The notes under the pieces are model-generated. The model did not search any database, was not told where the DNA came from, and saw only the letters and a list, made by a program, of their open reading frames with translations. This document shows, one piece after another, positions 58,827-64,000 of a stretch of 64,000 bases of DNA. Positions within the stretch are counted from its first letter, which is position 1. The number at the start of each line of letters is the position of its first letter. A program made the position numbers and the translations under genes. The DNA comes from Ornithinimicrobium tianjinense (lineage in GTDB: Bacteria; Actinomycetota; Actinomycetes; Actinomycetales; Dermatophilaceae): contig NZ_BMEM01000007.1 in the NCBI RefSeq assembly GCF_014636495.1, positions 22,734-86,733 on the forward strand, in the 5' to 3' direction.

Positions 58827-60551
58827 TCAGGCCGGGACGAAGACCACCGACGAGTAGGGCCCGAGGTCCAGCACCGCGTGCCCGTCCCGTGCGTCCAGGT
58901 CAGGGGTGGCGTGGTCGCCGAAGAGGCTGCTGTAGGCCCGGGCGTCGCTGTTGAAGCGCACCTTCCAGTAGCCGCCCGGCAGCTGCACCTCGCGCTGCAC
59001 CGCGTGCGCCGTGAGGTTGAGGGCGACGAGGACGTGCCGGCCGTCGTCGGTGGACCGCACGTAGGCGATGACGTTGGCGTCGTCGTCGAGGGTGACCAGG
59101 GTGGTGTTCGGCCCGCTGAGACCGGCGGTGTCGCCGTCGAGGTTGCGGCGCATCCGGATCAGGTCGCGGAACATCTGGGTGATCTCGCGGAAGGCCCACG
59201 CACGCTCCCAGTCCAGCGGGACGTTGTCGCGGAACCACTCGTCCTCGAGGAACTCCTGGCCCTGGAACAGCATCGGCATACCCGGGGCGGTCAGGACCAG
59301 CGCGGCACCCAGGGTGGCGCGCTTCTGCGCGTCCCAGCCGCTCGGGTTGTCGCCGCGCACCTCGGAGGTGATGCGGGCCTTGCCGTTGGCGACCTCGTCG
59401 TGGGACTCGGTGTAGATGACCCGGTCGAAGGCGTGGTGGTAGCGGTGCATGACGGCCTGGGCCACCGCGGGGATCGAGCGGTGCTCGTCGGCGGGTGTGA
59501 TGAGCGCCTCGCGCACGGGGTGGACGAACTGGTTGTCCCACTGGGCGTGCATCGCCGCGCCCCCGTCGCCGACCGCCGTGACGGCGGCGTCGTTGTGGAG
59601 GTCCTCGGCGATGACGAGCCGGCCCGGGAACTCGGTGCGCACCATCTCGCCGATGAGGCGCATCATCGCCCAGCCCTCCGGGATGTCGCCGGAGAAGCCG
59701 TCGATGGTGCGCATGTAGGGCGTCATGTCCAGGCGCAGGCCGTCGACGTGGTAGTCGCGCAGCCACATCCGGGCGTTGTCGAGGATGAAGCTGCGCACCT
59801 CCGGACGGCCGTAGTCGGGACGCGTGTCGCCCCAGGGGGTGCTCGACCGCTCGTCGTTGTAGAAGTAGATGCCGCCCTTGCCGTTCTCCGACCAGCCGTC
59901 GAACTGCCAGATCGACAGGTCGCTCGGGCCGAAGTGGTTGTAGACGACGTCGACGATGACCGCGATGCCGTGCCGGTGCGCCTCGCGCACGAAGGCCTTG
60001 AGCGCCTCGGGCCCGCCGTAGGTGCGCTCGACGGCGAAGATGTGGGCCGGGTTGTAGCCCCAGGAGTAGTCGCCCGCGAACTCCATGAGCGGCATGAGTT
60101 CGACGGCGTTGACGCCCAGGCCGACGAGGTAGTCGAGCTTGCCGGTCAGGTCGTGCAGGTCGGCCGGGCCGCCGTCGCCGGAGGGGACGAAGCTGCCGAT
60201 GTGCGTCTCGTAGATGACCAGCTCGTGCTGGCCGGGGGTGACGAACTGGTCGTCAGCCTGCCAGTCGAAGCGGCCGTGGTCGTAGAGGATGCCGTTGCCG
60301 ACGGAGTTGGTGACGACCTGGGCGCGCGGGTCGATCCGCAGGAACCGGTGCTCCCCGACCGTGAGGAGGAACTGGTACTCGTTCCCGTGGGCGGCCCCGT
60401 GGACCTCGCCGTACCAGTGGCCGTTCCCCTCGTGCTGCAGGGCGTGGGCCTGGTCGTCCCAGCCGTTGAAGTCGCCGACCACGTGGACGGCGTCGGCGTT
60501 GGGCGCCCAGACGCGGAAGGCGAATCCTCCGTCGAAGGGGATCGCACCCAT
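58827..60551 (-). CDS. GH13 alpha-amylase family enzyme with CBM48 (branching-enzyme-like)
   Basis: 574 residues. N-terminal CBM48-like domain (GFAFRVWAPNADAVHVVGDFNGWD, near 8-31), then the GH13 barrel with the nucleophile Asp in GLRLDMTPY (near 273), the acid Glu in VIAEDLHND (near 315) and the Asp in SHDEVANG (near 385), and a C-terminal beta domain. Shorter than GlgB; family members include branching enzymes and maltooligosyltrehalose trehalohydrolases, which cannot be separated by eye. GTG 60566 is an alternative start. Confidence 0.85.
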   Translation of the reverse strand: MGAIPFDGGFAFRVWAPNADAVHVVGDFNGWDDQAHALQHEGNGHWYGEVHGAAHGNEYQFLLTVGEHRFLRIDPRAQVVTNSVGNGILYDHGRFDWQADDQFVTPGQHELVIYETHIGSFVPSGDGGPADLHDLTGKLDYLVGLGVNAVELMPLMEFAGDYSWGYNPAHIFAVERTYGGPEALKAFVREAHRHGIAVIVDVVYNHFGPSDLSIWQFDGWSENGKGGIYFYNDERSSTPWGDTRPDYGRPEVRSFILDNARMWLRDYHVDGLRLDMTPYMRTIDGFSGDIPEGWAMMRLIGEMVRTEFPGRLVIAEDLHNDAAVTAVGDGGAAMHAQWDNQFVHPVREALITPADEHRSIPAVAQAVMHRYHHAFDRVIYTESHDEVANGKARITSEVRGDNPSGWDAQKRATLGAALVLTAPGMPMLFQGQEFLEDEWFRDNVPLDWERAWAFREITQMFRDLIRMRRNLDGDTAGLSGPNTTLVTLDDDANVIAYVRSTDDGRHVLVALNLTAHAVQREVQLPGGYWKVRFNSDARAYSSLFGDHATPDLDARDGHAVLDLGPYSSVVFVPA

Positions 60552-60576
60552 CCCGGCAACACTCACGGCATACCCA

Positions 60577-60600
60577 CTCTCTCGCGTGCTCTCTCGCGTG
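60577..60600. repeat. Two perfect 12-bp direct repeats upstream of the GH13 gene
   Basis: CTCTCTCGCGTG occurs at 60577-60588 and 60589-60600, in the divergent gap with the Bcr/CflA exporter. Could be a regulator site. Confidence 0.6.
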
Positions 60601-60651
60601 CGTGAGGGGCGCGGCACGCGCGCCCCCGGCTCGCCCATGGTAGACGCCGGG

Positions 60652-60657
60652 TACCCT
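60652..60657 (+). promoter_or_regulatory. -10 hexamer TACCCT for the Bcr/CflA exporter, leaderless
   Basis: TACCCT ends 6 nt before the GTG at 60664. Confidence 0.45.
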
Positions 60658-60663
60658 GCGCCG

Positions 60664-61920
60664 GTGACGTCGACCCAGGAGCCTCGCGGCCAGATCCGGG
60701 CCGCCTGGCTCATGACGGTGCTGCTGGCGGGGCTGGCGATGATCGGGCCGTTCACGATCGACACCCTCTTCCCGGGGTTCGTCTCGATCGGGCGGGACTT
60801 CGGCGCGGACGCGGCCGCGCTGCAGCAGCTCACCAGCGTCTACCTGCTCAGCTTCGCGCTGATGAGCATCTTCCACGGCCCGCTGTCGGACAGCCTGGGC
60901 CGCAAGCCGGTGATGATCGGCGGGCTGGCGGGCTACACCGTGGCGTCGGCGGTGTGCGCGCTCGCGCCGACCTTCGGGGTGCTGCTGGCGGGACGGGTCG
61001 CGCAGGGGCTGTGCGCCGGGGCCGCGACGATCGTCAGCCGCGCGGTGATCCGGGACCTCTACTCGGGTGCGCAGGCGCAGCGGATGATGGCGCGCGTCAT
61101 GATGATCTTCGCCGTGGCGCCGGCGGTGGCGCCGGTGATCGGCGGGGAGATCCTCCGCTTCGCGGAGTGGCCCGCGATCTTCTGGTTCGTGGCGGGGTAT
61201 GCCGTGCTCACCGCCCTCCTGACCCTCACCGTGCTGCCGGAGACGCTCCCCCGTTCGCGGCGTCATCCGCTGCGTCCGGGCGCGGTGGTCGGCGGCCTGT
61301 GGAGGGTGGCGCGGTCCTGGCCCTTCGAGCGGCTGGCGCTGTGCACGACCTTCGTCTTCGCCAGCTACTTCCTGTATGTCGTGGCCGCCCCGATGGTCGT
61401 CGTGGACCTGCTCGGCCTGGGCGAGCAGGACTTCTGGACGCTGTTCGTGCCGATGATCGCGGGGATGGCGCTGGGGTCGTGGATCTCGACCCGGGTGGCC
61501 GAGCGGGTGGCACCCGAGCGGCTGGTCGACGGGACGCTGCTGTGGCTGCTCGGGGCGGCGGTGCTCAACGTGCTGCTCGTCGTCCTCTGGCCGACGGTCC
61601 CGGGCGCGGTGGCCGGGCCGGCCCTGCTCGGCGTCTCGATCGGCATCGTCTTCCCGGTGCTGCAGCTGGCCATGCTCGACCTCTTCCCCACGCACCGCGG
61701 TGCCGCGGCGTCGATGGCCTCCTTCGCCTCGCTCGTCTTCAATGCGCTGCTGGCGGGGGCGATCGCGCCGCTCGTCGGCGGGTCGCTGGTGACGCTCGCG
61801 CTGACCTCGCTCGCCTTCGCGGCTACCGGAGCGGCGCTGTGGTGGTGGCACCGACGGGATCGGGCTCCTGGGCCGGAGGGGTCTGCGTCGGAGGGGTCTG
61901 GGCCGGGCTCGGCCTCCTAG
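60664..61920 (+). CDS. Bcr/CflA family multidrug efflux MFS transporter
   Basis: 418 residues, 12 helices. The Bcr/CflA signature is clear: GPFTIDTLFPGFVSIG (near 22), HGPLSDSLGRKPVM motif A (near 66) and GLCAGAATIVSRAVIRDLYSG-like helix (near 108). Exports drugs or amino acid/sulfur metabolites in this family. Its last 98 bp overlap the end of the convergent EamA gene. Confidence 0.9.
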   Translation: MTSTQEPRGQIRAAWLMTVLLAGLAMIGPFTIDTLFPGFVSIGRDFGADAAALQQLTSVYLLSFALMSIFHGPLSDSLGRKPVMIGGLAGYTVASAVCALAPTFGVLLAGRVAQGLCAGAATIVSRAVIRDLYSGAQAQRMMARVMMIFAVAPAVAPVIGGEILRFAEWPAIFWFVAGYAVLTALLTLTVLPETLPRSRRHPLRPGAVVGGLWRVARSWPFERLALCTTFVFASYFLYVVAAPMVVVDLLGLGEQDFWTLFVPMIAGMALGSWISTRVAERVAPERLVDGTLLWLLGAAVLNVLLVVLWPTVPGAVAGPALLGVSIGIVFPVLQLAMLDLFPTHRGAAASMASFASLVFNALLAGAIAPLVGGSLVTLALTSLAFAATGAALWWWHRRDRAPGPEGSASEGSGPGSAS

Positions 61921-62800
61921 GCCGGCTGCCCAGCAGGACGCCGCCGACGACCAGCACGGCGCCGGCGAGCTCGGCCGCCGTGACCCGCTCCCCCAGCACC
62001 AGCCAGGCGGACGTCATACCGACGACGGGGACGAGCATGGAGAACGGCCCGACCACGCCGGCCGGGTGCCTGGCCATCAGCCACGTCCACACGCCGGAGC
62101 CGGCGACCGTGCCGATCACCACGGTGTAGGCCAGGCCCAGCAGCGCTGCGGGAGCGGCCGGGGCGTCGAGGGTGAGGAGCGAGCGCAGGATGCGGTCGGG
62201 GCCTTCGACGAGCACGGACAGGGCGAGCATCGGCAACGGGGGCACGACCGACATCCACAGGGTGAGCCGCAACGGGCTGGCTGGCCGGGCCTGTCGGTTG
62301 CAGATGTTGCCGACGGCCCACCCGAGGGCGCCGGCGAGGGTGAGCAGGAAGGGCAGCAGGGTCGCGTGCTCAGCGCGCTGCCAGGCCACCACCGTGAGCC
62401 CCGCGACGGCCACGAGGATGCCGAGCAGCTGGCGGCCGCCGACCCGTTCGCGCAGGAAGGTCGCGCCGAGCAGGACGGTGAACGGCGCGGAGGCCTGGAG
62501 GACGAGGGAGGCGAGCCCGACCGGCATACCCGCCGCCATCCCCCAGTAGAGGAAGAGGAACTGGAGCACGCCGAAGCCGAGGCCGTAGCCGAGCAGCCAG
62601 CGCGCCGGGACGCCGGGCCACGGCACGAGCAGCACGGTGGGGATCGCGATCACCGCGAACCGCAGCGCCACGAGGAACAGCGGCGGGAAGTGCTGCAGGG
62701 AGGCGTCGATCGCGATGAAGTTCAGGCCCCACATCACGGCGACGAGCACGGCGAGGAGGCGGTGTCGGGCGGGCACGGGCACACTCTGCCGGTGCGGCAT
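61823..62800 (-). CDS. EamA (drug/metabolite transporter) family exporter
   Basis: 325 residues, ten helices in two EamA repeats (about 10-140 and 155-290: VLVAVMWGLNFIAIDASLQ; LTLAGALGWAVGNICNRQA). RhtA/YdcZ-like members export amino acids or purines. The hydrophilic tail (290-325) is PTQTPPAQ-rich and overlaps the convergent MFS gene. Divergent from a LysR regulator, which probably controls it. Confidence 0.9.
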   Translation of the reverse strand: MPHRQSVPVPARHRLLAVLVAVMWGLNFIAIDASLQHFPPLFLVALRFAVIAIPTVLLVPWPGVPARWLLGYGLGFGVLQFLFLYWGMAAGMPVGLASLVLQASAPFTVLLGATFLRERVGGRQLLGILVAVAGLTVVAWQRAEHATLLPFLLTLAGALGWAVGNICNRQARPASPLRLTLWMSVVPPLPMLALSVLVEGPDRILRSLLTLDAPAAPAALLGLAYTVVIGTVAGSGVWTWLMARHPAGVVGPFSMLVPVVGMTSAWLVLGERVTAAELAGAVLVVGGVLLGSRPRRPSPAQTPPTQTPPAQEPDPVGATTTAPLR

Positions 62801-62835
62801 ACCTAAGGACAAGCGAAAGATGGTGATGTGTCTCT

Positions 62836-62848
62836 GTAGGCTCCCTAC
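62836..62848 (+). promoter_or_regulatory. Inverted repeat GTAGG-CTC-CCTAC at the LysR gene start, overlapping its -10
   Basis: Perfect 5-bp arms with a 3-bp centre, ending just before the ATG. The -10 TAGGCT (62837-62842) lies within it and 6 nt before the ATG, so LysR binding here would block its own leaderless transcript. Confidence 0.5.
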
Positions 62849-63757
62849 ATGGATGCGCGCCACCTCGAGCTGCTGCGTGAGCTGGCCGAGCGAGGGAGCG
62901 TCACCGCCGTCGCCGCAGCGACCTTCCGCACACCGTCGGCGGTGTCGCAGCAGCTGCGGACCGCCCAGCGGGATCTCGGCGTGCCCCTCGTCGAGCCGTC
63001 CGGGCGCGGCCTGCGGCTGACCGAGGCCGGGCAGGTGCTGGCCCAGGGCGGTCAGGACGTGGCCGAGGCGCTGGCGCGGGTCCAGGCGAGGTGGGACGAG
63101 TTCCGCGGAGGGCCCGTCGGGACGGTGTCGATCGCGGCGCTGCCGAGCGCCGCGACTTTCCTGCTCCCGGGGGTGCTGCGGGCGCTCGAGGACACGGGCA
63201 TCCGGGTCAGCTGCACCGACGTCGACCTGGCGGAGACGGCATACGGCCGCCTCACCGCCGACCACGACGTCGTGGTGGCGCACAGCCTGACCGGCGTCCG
63301 ACCCGTCGGGACGGACGGCCTGAGTGTGGTGGCCCTCGCGCGCGAACCGCTCGACATCGCGATGGCCGCCGACCACCCGCTGGCAGCGCGGCCGACGGTG
63401 CGTCCGGAGGAGCTCGTGGACATCGAGTGGATCGGGGTGCCGAAGGGTTATCCCTTCGACACCGTGCTGCAGGGCGTCGAGTCTGCGACCGGCGTCGGGC
63501 TGCGGGTGACGCAGCGGGTGCGTGACAACCGCCTGGTGGAGGCCCTGGTCCGCAGCAGCCGGCGGGTGGCGGTGCTGCCTCGGTTCACCACTCCGACCGG
63601 CCACGGCCTGGTGCTGCGGGAGCTGGTCGGCATCGCCGTCGCGCGGCACGTGGTGGCCGTGATGCGGCCGGACCGGGCCGAGCGGCTCGCGGTGCGCCGG
63701 GTGGTCGAGGAGCTCGTGCGGGTCGGCCGCGCCAAGAGCGCCGAGCACGGGGCCTGA
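62849..63757 (+). CDS. LysR family transcriptional regulator
   Basis: 302 residues, standard length. N-terminal helix-turn-helix (HLELLRELAERGSVTAVAAA, TPSAVSQQLRTAQRDLG) and a substrate-binding-like effector domain (about 90-300). Divergent from the EamA exporter, its likely target; the effector is unknown. Confidence 0.92.
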   Translation: MDARHLELLRELAERGSVTAVAAATFRTPSAVSQQLRTAQRDLGVPLVEPSGRGLRLTEAGQVLAQGGQDVAEALARVQARWDEFRGGPVGTVSIAALPSAATFLLPGVLRALEDTGIRVSCTDVDLAETAYGRLTADHDVVVAHSLTGVRPVGTDGLSVVALAREPLDIAMAADHPLAARPTVRPEELVDIEWIGVPKGYPFDTVLQGVESATGVGLRVTQRVRDNRLVEALVRSSRRVAVLPRFTTPTGHGLVLRELVGIAVARHVVAVMRPDRAERLAVRRVVEELVRVGRAKSAEHGA

Positions 63758-64000
63758 CGCAGTCGGCCGGACGGCTCGCCAAGGCCCATGACGCGGCGCT
63801 AGCTGCCGGCGGCCGCAGCACCTCCGTCAGCGTCACGGTCATCATCACCATCACGGATCCTCGCCATCTCCTCCCCGCGGCCGCCATCTCCGGCCGCGGC
63901 CGCCAAACCTCGTCACGGACACGGACCCCCGCGTCACCTCCCGTCAGGCACCGTCGCCATCTCCGGCCGGCCGCCAAACCTCGTCACGGACACGGACCCC
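63758..64000. repeat. Unassigned right edge with a direct repeat of about 47 bp
   Basis: The sequence from about 63881 to 63929 is repeated, with one 3-bp difference, at 63954-64000; the shared core is CCAAACCTCGTCACGGACAC. The second copy runs into the window end, so a longer array may follow. Between 63758 and 63880 I see no credible gene. Short frames exist but none has a recognisable product. Confidence 0.6.

Noticed and set aside
63840..63860. His-tag-like CATCATCACCATCAC followed by GGATCC, possible vector contamination
   Set aside because: Flanks are normal high-GC host sequence without vector features, only five His codons appear, and no gene uses that frame. Most likely chance.

Overview
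The window is very GC-rich, tightly packed actinobacterial DNA. Evidence for this: GTG starts are frequent, ATGA/GTGA stop-start overlaps are common, many genes have a TANNNT -10 hexamer 6-7 nt before the start codon (leaderless transcripts), and a DtxR/IdeR-type iron box is present. The gene content (ActP/DUF485 modules, Nar operon, actinobacterial NirK fusion, IS21, CWB2 wall protein) fits a member of the Micrococcales, probably near Intrasporangiaceae/Ornithinimicrobiaceae. The genus cannot be fixed from sequence reading alone.

Layout. 1-2.8 kb: TSUP exporter and divergent Rrf2 regulator, then a zinc alcohol dehydrogenase. 2.9-11.8 kb: acetate/organic acid unit (acs, actP, DUF485, a second SSS symporter with its own small membrane partner, and a LytS/LytTR two-component pair), interrupted by a VapBC toxin-antitoxin pair. 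12.1-19.7 kb: an iron-box-controlled locus with an adenylation-carrier-acyltransferase-3 fusion protein translationally coupled to an FbpABC ferric-type ABC importer, a divergent Sfp-type PPTase and an AhpD-like protein. 20-28.3 kb: MarR/DHA2 efflux pair, VOC plus SigG-type sigma factor, a DUF5701 gene and a tocopherol-cyclase-like gene that both carry frameshifts, a LiaF-like protein, an aldo/keto reductase and a MalY-type C-S lyase. 28.3-33.1 kb: a three-gene ABC exporter next to an IS21 element; this stretch looks compositionally different from the rest. 33.2-35.8 kb: MmpL transporter and MarR regulator.

35.8-57 kb is an anaerobic nitrogen-oxide region. Molybdenum cofactor genes (mog/moaB, moaA, moaD, mobA, a MoeB-like ThiF-rhodanese) flank a one-direction operon narK-HTH regulator-narG-H-J-I-cupin. 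Divergent from narK is a DUF2249-hemerythrin-membrane protein-NirK fusion operon. Together these would import nitrate, reduce it to nitrite at the membrane, and reduce nitrite to NO with a membrane-anchored copper enzyme, with NO-handling proteins made alongside. 57-64 kb: a glycosyltransferase, an orphan LuxR-type regulator, a GH13 enzyme, a Bcr/CflA exporter, and an EamA transporter with a divergent LysR regulator.

DNA-level features cutting across genes: a short motif GTATGCC (either strand) occurs far more often than expected; a family of 22-bp-period repeats lies in three intergenic gaps near 2.8, 11.9 and 12.5 kb; several other arrays, a 24-bp perfect palindrome and partial gene 3'-end duplications are also present. 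All calls rest on reading the sequence and on family knowledge; no database search was run.
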